Both the position numbers and the translations under genes were made by a program. This document shows, in pieces, positions 36,108 to 46,800 of a stretch of DNA of 53,635 nt. The stretch spans positions 1 through 53,635 of the forward strand of contig JANPPC010000025.1 in the NCBI GenBank assembly GCA_031428275.1, in the 5' to 3' direction. Source of the stretch: Pseudobdellovibrio sp031428275 (GTDB lineage Bacteria > Bdellovibrionota > Bdellovibrionia > Bdellovibrionales > Bdellovibrionaceae). Numbering within the stretch: position 1 is the first letter of the stretch; each line of letters begins with the position of its first letter. The notes beneath the pieces are model-generated. The model saw only the letters and a list, made by a program, of their open reading frames with translations. It was not told the DNA's origin and made no database searches.

Positions 36108-36809
36108 CTAAACAGTTGTTTCAGGTTTACGGTCTACCGATTTTTTAATTTGGTAAGACGTCATAGGCTCGTATGTGTAGCTCAACCAGTTGAATACTTT
36201 CAATCCACCCTGGTTAAGATCTTCAGCTAAACGATTCGATCTATTTTGCAAGATACCGTAAGCAACTAGTGCCGGAATCGCTGCAATAAGTCCGTAAGCT
36301 GTCGCATTCATTGCCTCTGCGATACCCGCAGCAAGTAAGGAAGCTTTTTCAGCTGGGTTCGCGTAAGCAACCGCAGCGAATGATTTGATCATACCTGTGA
36401 TTGTACCTAATAGACCGGTTAAGGTCGCAACGTTACCTAACATTGATAAGAAGCCCGTACGGCGATCTAACAATGAGTTTTCTTCGATTAAGACTTCGTC
36501 CATTTTGCTTTGGATCTCTTCTTTGCCGCCCATGTTTCGAGCTGCTAAAGCACCCGCCGCAATCGCACGCGCTACTGGATTTGTCGCTTGAGCCGCTTGA
36601 GCTTTCGTTACAACTGCATCCATTTCACCGCGACGAATAGACTCTTCGAAACTGACTGCCATTGCAGTCTGAGTCATCTTTCGACGCACGAATAAGGCAT
36701 AACCTCGTTCGATCATAATCGCAAAAGATGCTAACTGGATTAACAAAATAGGCCACATCCAGAAACCACCGTGTTCAAAAGCCAAAGCTACCTTCGTGAA
36801 AAATTCCAT
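36108..36809 (-). CDS. TolQ/ExbB/MotA-like motor subunit, AglR-like
   Basis: 233 residues with three membrane helices (about 15-32, 118-145 and 160-185). LGNVATLTGLLGTITGMIKSF and the helix after NATAYGLIAAIPALVAYGI are TolQ/ExbB signatures. GGGGAG precedes the ATG. It is the first gene of a ten-gene operon running to 26127, so the promoter probably lies in 36810-37079. With two ExbD-like partners it forms an AglRQS-type motor; the rest of the operon supplies the envelope-spanning parts. Confidence 0.9.
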   Translation of the reverse strand: MEFFTKVALAFEHGGFWMWPILLIQLASFAIMIERGYALFVRRKMTQTAMAVSFEESIRRGEMDAVVTKAQAAQATNPVARAIAAGALAARNMGGKEEIQSKMDEVLIEENSLLDRRTGFLSMLGNVATLTGLLGTITGMIKSFAAVAYANPAEKASLLAAGIAEAMNATAYGLIAAIPALVAYGILQNRSNRLAEDLNQGGLKVFNWLSYTYEPMTSYQIKKSVDRKPETTV

Positions 36810-37079
36810 TTTAAAACTCCCCTGTTTTATAAAATGTTAATAAAAAAGCTAGACTAAAGAATTAAATTTTATTTCCTAGACCATGTCACAACAAATAAAC
36901 TGATGACACACAGAGCATATAAGATTAGCAGCGATTAAACCGCAATCCAGGGAAAAAATCCCCCGATGTTAAAGACTTTTAACTGATTGGTTCGAAATCG
37001 TGACGATGTCGCCGAAAGACCGACGACATCAATTCATGCGAAATCCGTGGATAGGTTATATATAAAGACGCACCAACGG
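36810..37079. other. Upstream region of Agl/Glt-type operon
   Basis: 270 bases between the PLD-like gene stop and the motor operon start; no gene seen. It contains an inverted repeat, GATGTCG (37005-37011) and CGACATC (37024-37030), with a 12-base loop. This could be a weak terminator for the PLD gene or a protein-binding site. No confident promoter was identified. Confidence 0.4.
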
Positions 37080-38492
37080 TTAAAGCTGGTGCTCTATTAA
37101 GGGCAAAATAAAACTGATCGATTTTAATAAAATACTATTTTTCAAAGTTAATACCTCTTTTAGCTCTTCTTCTTCGACTAATTTACGTCCGCCCCGAGCT
37201 ACCAGTCTGGCTTTCTGTGCTAATTCTTTTTCGATCTTTAACAATTCCCTTGCGACGGGGTTCGAGCCCAGCTCCTCAATGATAATTATACCCACTTCAC
37301 GGTTTAAGTAAGCCGAACGAGGGTCTAAATTGTAACTGCCAACCACGGTTACTTTTTCGTCAACCACCAAGCCTTTGACGTGCATCGTATTCGGGCCCGT
37401 GTATTCATAAAGTTCGACACCCATGCGAATCAAAACTTCACGATATTTGCGGTAGCCTGCCTGCGCGAATAAATTATCCGTCGACACCACTGAATTAGTT
37501 AGAAATTTGACATTCACTCCGCGAGCCATGGCCTTCGCTAACGAAATAAATAAATCTTCGGTCGGTATAATATAAGGCGACAAAATAACGATATCTCTTT
37601 TTGCTTTATTTAAAATATCTAGTACAGCGACAGTCATGTGGGCTGACTCTTTGCTGGCTAGCTTTGTTGGTTCGTGCGAAACAAAAGTTACGTTACTGCC
37701 GAGCTGCGATCCTTCGAACCAGTCAAAATTTCTTACGTTTAACTCGTTACGACCTTTCAGATCAAGAATCCGCTCGAGTTTATCTTCTAGACGTACTTCT
37801 TCTTTTTTCAGATTGAGTAAAGCTCCGCGACGGTTATTTTCGCAATTCTGGTGATTTTCTTCATTGGCGCAAGAAACTTCGTCTAACTTTTCAATCTCGT
37901 ATTCAAAAAGTCTTGGAGTTCTTACGATCTTTGCATTCCAAACCGCCATGAAATCATTCGTCGCCGCCAGAGCAACATGTTTTTCGGTTAGAACATCTAG
38001 ATCATCGTAGTTACGCTTATCAGACAGGCCAAAATATTTATCGCCTATGTTGCGCCCGCCCGTTAAGACGCGATCCGAATCTGTAATCAGTAATTTCGCG
38101 TGCGTACGTTTAACGACATTTTTTAAATTTGCAGAAATGGGATTATATACTTTAACTTCTAGGTTATTGTTTCCGTTTCCATCCACTCCGTGCCGCATCA
38201 TCGTCGACAAAACTGCATTGGGCACACTATTAGATAACGCATCTAATAGCATTTTAACTTTTACCCCGCGCTTAGCCGCATCTATTAATAAGGCCATAAT
38301 GCCAACAGACTGATCGTCGTTCCAAACCGAAAAGTACTCGACCAAAATTTCTTTCTTTGCGTGACGAATCATATCGATTCGAACCTGTAAAGCTTCGGCG
38401 TCGTCTTTAATAAAACGTAGGCGCACGGGCTCGGCCCAAGCGCTTGAAGAAAGACAGGCAACAGCCAATAGAATCGTTAGCAGTTTTTTCAT
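37080..38492 (-). CDS. Exported phospholipase D/cardiolipin synthase-like protein
   Basis: 470 residues with a signal peptide (1-20, SSSAWA) and AGAGG upstream. Two HKD motifs are present: H131-K133-D138 (HAKLLITD, followed by GGRNIG) and H371-K373-D378 (HVKGLVVD, followed by GSYNLDPRS). Two HKD motifs in one chain are enough to make a phospholipase D active site. Layout resembles the ClsC/YmdC group of PLD-family proteins, but the cleavable signal suggests a periplasmic or secreted enzyme acting on phospholipid. The final 30 residues contain a hydrophobic stretch. Confidence 0.88.
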   Translation of the reverse strand: MKKLLTILLAVACLSSSAWAEPVRLRFIKDDAEALQVRIDMIRHAKKEILVEYFSVWNDDQSVGIMALLIDAAKRGVKVKMLLDALSNSVPNAVLSTMMRHGVDGNGNNNLEVKVYNPISANLKNVVKRTHAKLLITDSDRVLTGGRNIGDKYFGLSDKRNYDDLDVLTEKHVALAATNDFMAVWNAKIVRTPRLFEYEIEKLDEVSCANEENHQNCENNRRGALLNLKKEEVRLEDKLERILDLKGRNELNVRNFDWFEGSQLGSNVTFVSHEPTKLASKESAHMTVAVLDILNKAKRDIVILSPYIIPTEDLFISLAKAMARGVNVKFLTNSVVSTDNLFAQAGYRKYREVLIRMGVELYEYTGPNTMHVKGLVVDEKVTVVGSYNLDPRSAYLNREVGIIIIEELGSNPVARELLKIEKELAQKARLVARGGRKLVEEEELKEVLTLKNSILLKSISFILPLIEHQL

Positions 38493-38673
38493 AAAACCTC
38501 TATCTTGATTCTAAAAGCAACGAATGTGCCTCAAAACAAGATTCGGGATCGAACTGAAAAAGCTTCAAATCTTTTCAGATGCGGTTAGGCTCGTGGATTG
38601 GCCTGTTATAGCAATGGTAACTAAGTAGACCTGATCAACTGTTTTACAATGAGACACTTTTAGTCTGACATTC

Positions 38674-40017
38674 TTGGCCACTATTTTAAATCGGGTACTC
38701 TCGCTGCATATAAAAAAGAAACATTTACGAAGGCTTCAAACCACTGATACCTTATCCGTGGTGGTCACTAAATTATTCGTTTTATTATTTATTTTGTATT
38801 CAACGGCTTGTGCAACTCGAAGTGATCTGCACGACGATTACAAAAGTAAATTAGGCGAAAGTAAACAACGGCGGTCGTTCAAGCCTAAGAAAACGGCGGT
38901 TTTATTCTTAGTCGACGGATTGTCTTACGAAGTTTTAAAATCTAAACTAAACGATGGAAGTTTACCGAATTTAAGGGCTTTTTTTTTAAGTCAGGGCCAA
39001 TCGCTTCGCCGAGCACACTCAGTCTTTCCTAGTCTTACGTTTCCAAATATCGCAAGCCTACTTAAAGAAAAACCCGTTGATCAAACAAATGCACTGGGTA
39101 ATTCCCTTATCTATAATAATAAGCGTATTAACTTTGATAACTTGGGTGACCGGGGTGAATTTAGCCGCTTTATGGTGGGTGATAACATCTTTCAACGTTT
39201 GGCGCAGAAAAATTATTTTACCGTAAGTCTTGATTACGGCCTGGGACCCGATGCAAGTGTTGCTTCTGAGTTCGATTTTCAGTCGGCATACGCTGTTAGC
39301 CAAACTGACTACCGCTATATTGATCTCAAAAAAATTGATGCACTCAAAATTTTGTTAACCGAAACTAAAGCAGCCGCTTGGCCCGACTTTGTTTTTGTTC
39401 ATTTAGTGGGTTTAGATTTTTTAAGTCACAAATTAGGCCCGCTTGCCAAAAGTTCTCTCGATTACTTAAAAATGCTAGATCGTGATTTAGGCCCTGTTTT
39501 GTCGATTTTAAAAACTGCCGAAAAAGATCACGAAGTCGTCACACTATTAACCGCAGATCATGGATTCGCGCTGACTGCTAAAAAGTTCTTTCCGCTAGAA
39601 AGCACCTTACAAAAAATAGAACCTACCATTAAAGTTATCAATGAAAGTCGCATGGCTGCTTTATATTTTTTAGCTCAGCCCAATGCCGACCAGCTCGATA
39701 ACCTGGCTAAAAAACTTTTGGCCTTCTCTGGCATCGAGATCTTAGCTTACAAAATTAAGGGCCAAATCGTGATTAAATCGCGTACTGAAATTAATTATCC
39801 CTACTTTGACAAAAACATCGAGTCTTACTTTCGTAGCGCTTACGCAGCCGATGCCGTGGTTATTCCGAACGCTGAAACCTTCTTTAGCAATCATGGCCGC
39901 GGTTTTCATGGTGGACCAACCGAAAACGAAACAATTACGCCACTTCTCATCAGAAATGCGCTGATTCAAGCTGATCAAGTGCCACCTATCTGGGAACTAC
40001 TTAAGTTTATCGAATAA
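38674..40017 (+). CDS. Lipoprotein of the type I phosphodiesterase / nucleotide pyrophosphatase family
   Basis: 447 residues from a TTG at 38674 without a clear ribosome site; a GTG at 38758 would start directly at the signal segment and may be the true start. The lipobox is YSTAC. Alkaline-phosphatase-fold motifs follow: LFLVDGL (metal Asp), SLTFPN (probable Thr nucleophile), VGLDFLSHKLGP, LLTADHGF and a late GFHGG. This family hydrolyses phosphodiester or pyrophosphate bonds in the envelope. One base separates it from yaiI. Confidence 0.85.
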   Translation: MATILNRVLSLHIKKKHLRRLQTTDTLSVVVTKLFVLLFILYSTACATRSDLHDDYKSKLGESKQRRSFKPKKTAVLFLVDGLSYEVLKSKLNDGSLPNLRAFFLSQGQSLRRAHSVFPSLTFPNIASLLKEKPVDQTNALGNSLIYNNKRINFDNLGDRGEFSRFMVGDNIFQRLAQKNYFTVSLDYGLGPDASVASEFDFQSAYAVSQTDYRYIDLKKIDALKILLTETKAAAWPDFVFVHLVGLDFLSHKLGPLAKSSLDYLKMLDRDLGPVLSILKTAEKDHEVVTLLTADHGFALTAKKFFPLESTLQKIEPTIKVINESRMAALYFLAQPNADQLDNLAKKLLAFSGIEILAYKIKGQIVIKSRTEINYPYFDKNIESYFRSAYAADAVVIPNAETFFSNHGRGFHGGPTENETITPLLIRNALIQADQVPPIWELLKFIE

Positions 40018-40018
40018 T

Positions 40019-40480
40019 ATGAAAACACACCAACTTAAGATCTTTATCGACGCTGATGCCTGCCCCGTCAAAGACGAAACATACAAAGTGGCCGATCGCT
40101 ATCAGCTAAAAGTCATTTTGGTCGCAAATCAGTCATTAAGAATTCCGTCTGATTTACGTTACGAAATGAAAGTCGTGAAAGGCAACTTCGATGCCGCCGA
40201 CGACTGGATCGTCGAAAACGTGCAAACAAAAGATATAGTCATCACCAGTGATATTTTACTAGCCGATCGCTGCATAAAAAAACAGGCTCGAGTACTGGGC
40301 CCCAAAGGTGAAGAATTCAACGAAGACAATATCGGCTCGGCCATTGCGATGCGCGAATTAATGAGTAACGTGCGCAGCTTCGGCGAAGTCAAAGGCGGCC
40401 CCGCTGCCATGAATAAAAATCACCGCTCAAATTTTTTATCTACGCTCGACCGACTGATTCAGCAGTCAAAGAAAGTTTAA
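40019..40480 (+). CDS. yaiI: YaiI/YqxD family protein (UPF0178, DUF188)
   Basis: 153 residues, typical family length. It opens with FIDADACPVKDE, the family signature, and has VKGNFDAADDWI, ITSDILLADRCI, LGPKGEEF and a C-terminal GGPAAMNKNHRSNF. The fold is PIN-like in appearance and a nucleic-acid role has been suggested, but the family is not well characterised. Starts one base after the phosphodiesterase gene; convergent with the next gene at five bases. Confidence 0.93.
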   Translation: MKTHQLKIFIDADACPVKDETYKVADRYQLKVILVANQSLRIPSDLRYEMKVVKGNFDAADDWIVENVQTKDIVITSDILLADRCIKKQARVLGPKGEEFNEDNIGSAIAMRELMSNVRSFGEVKGGPAAMNKNHRSNFLSTLDRLIQQSKKV

Positions 40481-40485
40481 TAGTG

Positions 40486-41739
40486 TTAGTGCTTCAAGAA
40501 ATCTTTTAAATTCTTACGAATGACGGCAATCGCATGCTTAGCTTCGATGATTTCAATTTTTGAATTTCCGTCAGCAGATATTTTTTCAACCGCAATCTTA
40601 TCGGGCGGAACAAAGTTTGTTGGGGTGTTACTTGAGGTGCTTGCGGTCAAGCGGCTACTTTGCATGATCGCTTCGCCCGGTAAAGCAATGACTCGTCCGA
40701 AGTGATCGTCATCGCGTATAATGTAAACGGCGTCGCCTTTTTTGATACGGTACTTACAATTCAAACAGTTGTATCGAATATCCATTACATAAGACTGCCC
40801 TGCTTTAACATTCAATAACAAAATATCGGCCGAAGCCGTTTTTGAAAGGTATGAAAATAAGTTAAGTCGATTGCACGTAAACGAAAATAACATACTAACC
40901 AGTAGAAAACTTGCGTAGGCCAGGGCATAAGCTTTCTTCTCAGATTTATAATCTACAAAATGAATTACTTTAAGACTATTTTTAATTCGAAAATAGGCCT
41001 TATAATTAATGACCGCCTCACTCACTAAATATAAAATGCAGCCAATGGCGAAAAAGTAAAAATAAGCCGTTGTAGCGATACCAAATACCAATAAATTTTT
41101 AATACTCGAATCAGGCGCAAATAAGTTGACCTGTTTGATAAATAGCGGAATCGAAAACACCGCCGGCACAGCCACTAATAAAATAGTTAAAGCATAGATG
41201 CGAAAAAAAGATCGATCGGCTAAAAAGTCAGCAAAACGCTGTTTGTTGTAATCAATAAAACAAATACGACGGTATAGCTTTTCGAAGTCCATTTTAGTTA
41301 TGAGGGAACTATTGAATTCACGTAACGCGATTAAAATTTCGTAGGTCTGCTTGCAACCGGTGTCTGAAGTCCATACCCGACCGTCTTTTAGTTTTAAAGA
41401 AAAAGTTCCGTTAAAAAAGTGGGGTGTCACTTTAGTAATTTCTGCATAAAGTATTTCTAAACTGCGATGGCCGTTTGAAATAATAAGTTGTTCGTTAAAA
41501 ATATGTACTGCGGGCTGAACGTGGGTGTATTGAAAAAGCATACGCGTGATGAGCCATAGAAAAATTAAAACTAAGTCGGCCAGCAGAATACCGCGCAAAT
41601 TTTCAGGCGTGACTAAAAAGTGATAAGACGTATAAAGTGCAGCAATCCATAAAAACAAATAACTAAATGATCTAAATGTCTTGCTGATTATTCGCTTAAA
41701 ATAATGCGACTCAAGCACTAAAGGTTCGTTCTTAATCAA
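40486..41739 (-). CDS. Polytopic membrane protein with signal-peptidase-like tail
   Basis: 417 residues from a TTG at 41739 with GGGGGA five bases upstream. Five membrane helices at about 24-44, 50-72, 172-198, 212-245 and 275-297. Between the second and third is a cytosolic beta domain (SLEILYAEITKVTPHF, FSLKLKDGRVW) like a bacterial PH domain. The C-terminal part (about 300-417) has CLNCKYRIKKGDAVYII then HFGRVIALPGEAI, resembling the beta region of signal peptidase I. No clear catalytic Ser-Lys pair was found, so protease activity is doubtful. Unknown function. Confidence 0.6.
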   Translation of the reverse strand: MIKNEPLVLESHYFKRIISKTFRSFSYLFLWIAALYTSYHFLVTPENLRGILLADLVLIFLWLITRMLFQYTHVQPAVHIFNEQLIISNGHRSLEILYAEITKVTPHFFNGTFSLKLKDGRVWTSDTGCKQTYEILIALREFNSSLITKMDFEKLYRRICFIDYNKQRFADFLADRSFFRIYALTILLVAVPAVFSIPLFIKQVNLFAPDSSIKNLLVFGIATTAYFYFFAIGCILYLVSEAVINYKAYFRIKNSLKVIHFVDYKSEKKAYALAYASFLLVSMLFSFTCNRLNLFSYLSKTASADILLLNVKAGQSYVMDIRYNCLNCKYRIKKGDAVYIIRDDDHFGRVIALPGEAIMQSSRLTASTSSNTPTNFVPPDKIAVEKISADGNSKIEIIEAKHAIAVIRKNLKDFLKH

Positions 41740-41886
41740 GTTGATCCCCCGATTAACTATCGGATCTAGGTCTAGCTAACTGAAGAATCTTTAGTTTATT
41801 TACCGCCCTGACTAAACAAATAGCGCTTAGCAAGGCAACTTAAATGACTTTCTAAGGCCTTATCAGCCCTGAGACATCCACGCCGA

Positions 41887-41915
41887 TTGACTTACATATA
41901 ATTTACACATATTTC
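41887..41915 (+). promoter_or_regulatory. Candidate promoter of imuA-imuB-dnaE2
   Basis: TTGACT (41887-41892) and TATTTC (41910-41915) are 17 bases apart, 23 bases before the imuA start codon. The -10 is a poor match. GGGGG at 41926-41930 serves as ribosome site. No perfect SOS operator was found. Confidence 0.3.
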
Positions 41916-41938
41916 TATATTAATCGGGGGTCTTATTT

Positions 41939-42517
41939 ATGTCAGCGCAGAAGTCTGAAAGACTACAAAAACTTAAGCTATTGATTGGCCAAGTAGCTCA
42001 GTCGCACCCTCGCGATTATATTACCGCCCCTAACGTGCCCAATGGCATAGCCCGCGGCATTGTCGTCGAGTTACTGGGTCCATGCCGTACCGAATGGCTG
42101 ATCCAAGTTTTAAAATTACATCCTGAGCACAGAACCTTCTGGGCCGAAACCGAACAAAGAATTTTACCAACTAGTTTACACCAACGTGGTTTAGATTTAT
42201 CGAAAATTACCTTCGGAGTTTTGGATAAAAACCAGGCCACTACTTTACGCCGCATTATTCAAAGTCAGCTCTACCAATTCGTCATTGCGCCTAATACTTT
42301 TGATGAGATTAAAATTTTTCAAGCTTTTCAACTTTTTACTGAAAAATCAAATGCCATTCTTTTTTTAATGGGAGGCAAAAATCCCACAAATGCATGGCCT
42401 ATATCGACCCAATTAGAAATTTCAAAAGGCCGCGGAGTATTTTTAACGAATGAATTCAATGTCGAAGTCATCAAGCAAAAACACAGCACTCAAGATTCTG
42501 GCTTTGGTGAAATATGA
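41939..42517 (+). CDS. imuA: ImuA-like RecA-related protein of mutagenesis cassette
   Basis: 192 residues. A RecA/SulA-like core starts GIVVELLGPCRTEWLIQVL, where a Walker A loop would normally lie, but GxxxxGK[ST] is not present. Later strands (HRTFWAETEQRILP, FVIAPNTFDEIKIF, AILFLMGG) keep the RecA pattern. ImuA proteins help load ImuB and DnaE2 for translesion synthesis in characterised relatives. The stop overlaps the imuB start as ATGA. Identification rests partly on the neighbours. Confidence 0.8.
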   Translation: MSAQKSERLQKLKLLIGQVAQSHPRDYITAPNVPNGIARGIVVELLGPCRTEWLIQVLKLHPEHRTFWAETEQRILPTSLHQRGLDLSKITFGVLDKNQATTLRRIIQSQLYQFVIAPNTFDEIKIFQAFQLFTEKSNAILFLMGGKNPTNAWPISTQLEISKGRGVFLTNEFNVEVIKQKHSTQDSGFGEI

Positions 42518-43845
42518 AAGTGGCTTGTCTGTGGTTTAGCCGTCCAGTACCAATGCAGCAACTAGCTGAAAATTGTTTGCGATTAAGCCCGCAAATTTGT
42601 TTTCGCGGCGAAGAAGCTTTATTTATCGAGTACGAAAAATGTAAGAAAATATATTCTGAAGAGGGCTTTTTTGTACGGCTACAGGTTATTTTACGTCGCA
42701 TGAAATTGTCAGGTCGCGTGGCTGTTGGCAGTGACGTTCCCGATTCTTTAGTTTTAGCTAAGTACATGGGCCACTCGGTCGACCAACTTCCGCTTGAGGC
42801 CCTTCTTGACTTAGCCGACCCATTCAATAAAGACCCCATCGCCCGCGGGTATATTCATAAAATGAATTCAGCTTTTTGCGATTTAGGAATTAAAGATATA
42901 GCCGGTTTTAAAAAAGTGCCCCTATCTGATTTAATTTCTAGATTTGGCGCTATTGCGGTGCTTTGCCACCAGCGTGCGCGCGGTGAATTTACTGTAGCCT
43001 GGCCCCGCTGGAAGCCAGAAGAAATTATATTCGAACGAACCGACTTTCCGTACTTTGAGTTCTACGGTGAACTATCACCTATTTTATTTGAACTGAAAAA
43101 ACAATTAGACCTCATCTTTCAACGTTTGTGGGCGCGAGAATTAAAAGCTCAAACTTTGCAGGTACGCATTTATTGCGAAACCAATTCACTCAACCCCGAA
43201 CCTTTCAAAAATTTTGATTTTGATTTTCTATTCGCGCAAAATACGACTAAAGGAGCACTCAACATAATTAAAGAGCGTCTAGCTAAAGATTTCGAGAAAA
43301 GCCCTATACTGACTCCGATCGAAGCTCTATCGACACAAGTGATCGCTACGGCGCCACACATCACCGGGCAAAAAAACTTCTTTCACAACCAAGAAGAAAC
43401 AGCCGAAAAAATTCATATTTTGCTAAGCCAACTAAATGAAGTACACGGTAAAGAAAAAATATTTCACGCAGCTTTGACAGAAGATCGTCGACCAGAACGT
43501 TCGTGGCAGAAAATCATCCACCAGACTGATAACAAATTAAAAACCATCCAGATAAATGAAAAAATTCCGCCGCGGCCAACTTACCTGATACGACCCGAAA
43601 AAATTGAAGTTCGCGCGGGCTTTATTTTTATTCGTAGAAAACCTTTTCGCATTAGTAAATGGTCAGAAAATTTCGAACGTATAACCGGTGGCTGGGCTGA
43701 AGAAAGCAATTTAAATCTAGAGAATCAGCATTTACAGAATTCATTTGATCGTAATTATTACCAAGTCGAATTAGAAACCGGCACCGTGTTAACGATCTTT
43801 CAAACTCCGGCACAAAGCTATTACTTACACGGTTATTTTGGGTAA
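42514..43845 (+). CDS. imuB: ImuB, catalytically dead Y-family polymerase-like protein
   Basis: 443 residues. The N-terminus (MKVACLWFSRPVPMQQLAE) aligns with the start of Y-family polymerases but lacks the catalytic Asp of the usual DMDAFY motif. The body shows Y-family order: LARYMG-like fingers/palm region, a helix-hairpin-helix segment (LGIKDIAGFKKVPLSDLISRFG) and a little-finger-like part. The C-terminal region (from about 360) has PTYLIRPEKIEVRAGF and ITGGWAEESN, as in ImuB. ImuB acts as an adaptor for the beta clamp and DnaE2. Three bases separate it from dnaE2. Confidence 0.88.
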   Translation: MKVACLWFSRPVPMQQLAENCLRLSPQICFRGEEALFIEYEKCKKIYSEEGFFVRLQVILRRMKLSGRVAVGSDVPDSLVLAKYMGHSVDQLPLEALLDLADPFNKDPIARGYIHKMNSAFCDLGIKDIAGFKKVPLSDLISRFGAIAVLCHQRARGEFTVAWPRWKPEEIIFERTDFPYFEFYGELSPILFELKKQLDLIFQRLWARELKAQTLQVRIYCETNSLNPEPFKNFDFDFLFAQNTTKGALNIIKERLAKDFEKSPILTPIEALSTQVIATAPHITGQKNFFHNQEETAEKIHILLSQLNEVHGKEKIFHAALTEDRRPERSWQKIIHQTDNKLKTIQINEKIPPRPTYLIRPEKIEVRAGFIFIRRKPFRISKWSENFERITGGWAEESNLNLENQHLQNSFDRNYYQVELETGTVLTIFQTPAQSYYLHGYFG

Positions 43846-43848
43846 TAC

Positions 43849-46800
43849 ATGTACGTCGAATTAAATTGTAAATCTAATTTTTCTTTTCTACGCGGTGCTA
43901 GTGACTCCCGCGAATACATTACCCAGGCCGCAGCTCTTGGCATGACGGCCGTTGGCATATGCGATATCAATGGTGTCTATGCCTTACCCCGTGCTTTTGA
44001 AGCCATTCGCGATCGTGCCCCGCGCATTAAGCTTATCAGCGGTAGCCAAATCACCCTAGCCGATCACCCTCCGATTAGCTTAATCGCCAAAACACGTTTG
44101 GCTTATGGGCTCATGTGCAGAATCATTACCCAAGTGCACGCCGGAAAAGAAAAAGGCGAAGGCTTTATTACACTGAGCGAGCTTAGTTTTTTGTTAGAAA
44201 AATTTCCGGGTGGTCAGGAATTGATTTGTATTCCGAAAGTCACTGATCAAGTTAATCTTTTATTATTAAAAGAATTATTTCCACAGAATATCTATTTACC
44301 TTTATGCCGCTACTTAGATGGCTTTGATGAAGCTAGAACGGCTCAAGTTAAGCAACTGGCTAACAAATTTGAACTACCGATCGTGGCAACCAACGATGTT
44401 CATTATCACGTAAATGAGCGTCGCGCTTTACAAGATTGCCTAACCTGCATTCGTGAAAAAGTTAGTATTGATACCGCCGGATTCCATTTATTCGGAAATG
44501 AAGAACGTTATTTAAAATCTGCGGTGCAAATGATTAGCCTATTTAAAGATTTACCTGAAGCCATTCGCGCCACCGTACAGATCGCGGATAGCTGCACTTT
44601 TAGCTTAAGTGAATTGAAATACACTTATCCGAATGAATTTATTCCTGAAGGACATACAGCTAATAGCTATTTACGACAGGTCGTGTATCAAGGGGCACTT
44701 GATACTTACGGCGGTGATATACCGCTAAAAGCCGAAAAGCAAATCGAGACTGAATTAGCTTTTTTTGAAAAACGAGGCAACGAACATTATTTTTTAACCG
44801 TATTCGATATTGTGAACTTTGCTAAAAGAAATAATATCATCTGTCAGGGGCGCGGATCCGCGGCTAATTCAATTGTTTGTTACGTGCTGGGTATAACAAG
44901 CGTTGACCCCGTTAAGATGCAGCTTCTATTTGACCGCTTTATGAATGAAGGTCGCAATGAACCGCCCGATATCGATGTTGATTTTGAACACGACCGCCGC
45001 GAAGAAGTTATTCAGTATATCTACAAACGTTTCGGCCGGGAACGAGCCGCTATGGTCGCCGCCGTTCGCACTTACCGAAGTAAAAGTTCACTACTTGAGT
45101 TAAGTAAAGCCTTGGGCATACCCGTGGGTACAATGTCGGCTGGCGAATTGGCGAATCACTTTGAAGAACTTGCGAAAGAAAAAAACTATCGACGTTTTTT
45201 CATTGATGAATTAACTCAAGATTTAAAAAGCTTTCCGCGACATTTATCTATTCATTCGGGAGGTTTTGTTTTGTCAAACGATCCGCTTGTTGAAATGGTA
45301 CCGATCGAACCAGCCCGTAAAGAAGATCGTACAATTATTCAATGGGATAAAGAAGATCTAGAAACTCTTGGCCTGATGAAGGTCGATATTTTATCGATTG
45401 GTTTTTTAAGTGCGCTTCATAAGGCCACCGATCTGGCAAAGTTAAACTGGCGCGAAATTCCTGAAGATGATCCAAAAACTTACGCGATGATTCGGCTAGC
45501 AGAAACTCACGGCACTTTTCAGCTTGAATCGCGCGCACAGATGAATATGTTACCGCAAACCTTACCTGAAAATTATTATGATCTAGTGATTGAAGTAGCC
45601 TTGGTTAGACCCAGCCCAACAAAAGGAGGCATGGTACAGCCTTTTTTAAAAGGGCGCTCAGCACAACGCCAGGGTAAATTTTTTAATATTGGCGTGCCTG
45701 CTCTAGAAAATATTTTAGTCCGCACGTGCGGTATTCCTATTTTTCAAGAACAAATCATGCAGATCTCAATCGATATCGGAGGATTCACTGCTACCGAGGC
45801 CGATCAACTTCGTCGCTCGCTAGGCAAACAACGCTCGGCCGAATCGGTCGATGCCATGGGAAAAAAGCTTTATCAAGCCTTACTTGATAAAGGTATTCCT
45901 AAACAATTTGCCGATGATTTATTTAGCTACATTCAAGGTTATGCACACTACGGATTTCCGGAATCGCATGCGGCTTCGTACGCCACTATAGCTTACAAGT
46001 CGGCCTATATGAAATGCCACCACCCCGCAGAGCTTTTAATAGGCCTGATTAATTCTCAGCCTATGGGTTTTTACCCGATTGATACTTTGATCAACGAAGC
46101 AAAACGAAACGGCGTTAAAATATTACCTATTGATCCAAACAAATCATTTTGGGATGCCGCTCTAGAGGCGCCTCGAACTGTTCGCATGGGTTTTCGTAAT
46201 TTAAAAAAAATTCGTAAAGAGAATGTCGTCGAAATGGTATCTGCTCGAAAATTAAAATCCTTCACCGGTATCGAAGATTTCATTGCACGTACTCATTTTT
46301 CCAAAGATGTTTTAGAAAATTTATCAATCGCAAACGTTTTTGAATGTTTTGGTTTAGATCGTCGGCACACTTTCTGGAAATCAATCGAGTTCGGATGTTT
46401 AATTAGCAACCCCTCAGAAAATCAACTTTCGCTATTCGACGAAAATACTCACACCGAGCCATGCAGCGATTTATTTTCAAATATGAGCTTAATTGAAAAA
46501 ATCACGATCGATTATCGAAAGCTCGGCTATTCAAGCGAAGGTAATTTAATGAAAGGTCTTCGCTTAGAGCACCCGCATCTACCTTCGCTAACGGCGGCTG
46601 CCATTCGTAGAATTCCGGCCGGCAAGTACCTAAGATACGCCGGGATTCTAACGGTTTTACAACGACCACCTCCGGCCAAGGGTACTGCCTTCATCACTTT
46701 CGAAGATGAAACAGGCAGCATTGATACGATCGTGAAAAATGAAATATTTGAAAAATATGAAAAGATCATTCGCTCATCTAGGTTTTTAATTATTGAAGGT

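Noticed and set aside
36900..36935. Promoter of the motor operon
   Set aside because: Only weak hexamer matches; spacing and sequence were not convincing.
41887..41920. LexA operator upstream of imuA (TTACATATAATTTAC)
   Set aside because: It does not match CTGT-N8-ACAG or TTAC-N3-GTAA forms; spacing and half-sites fail.
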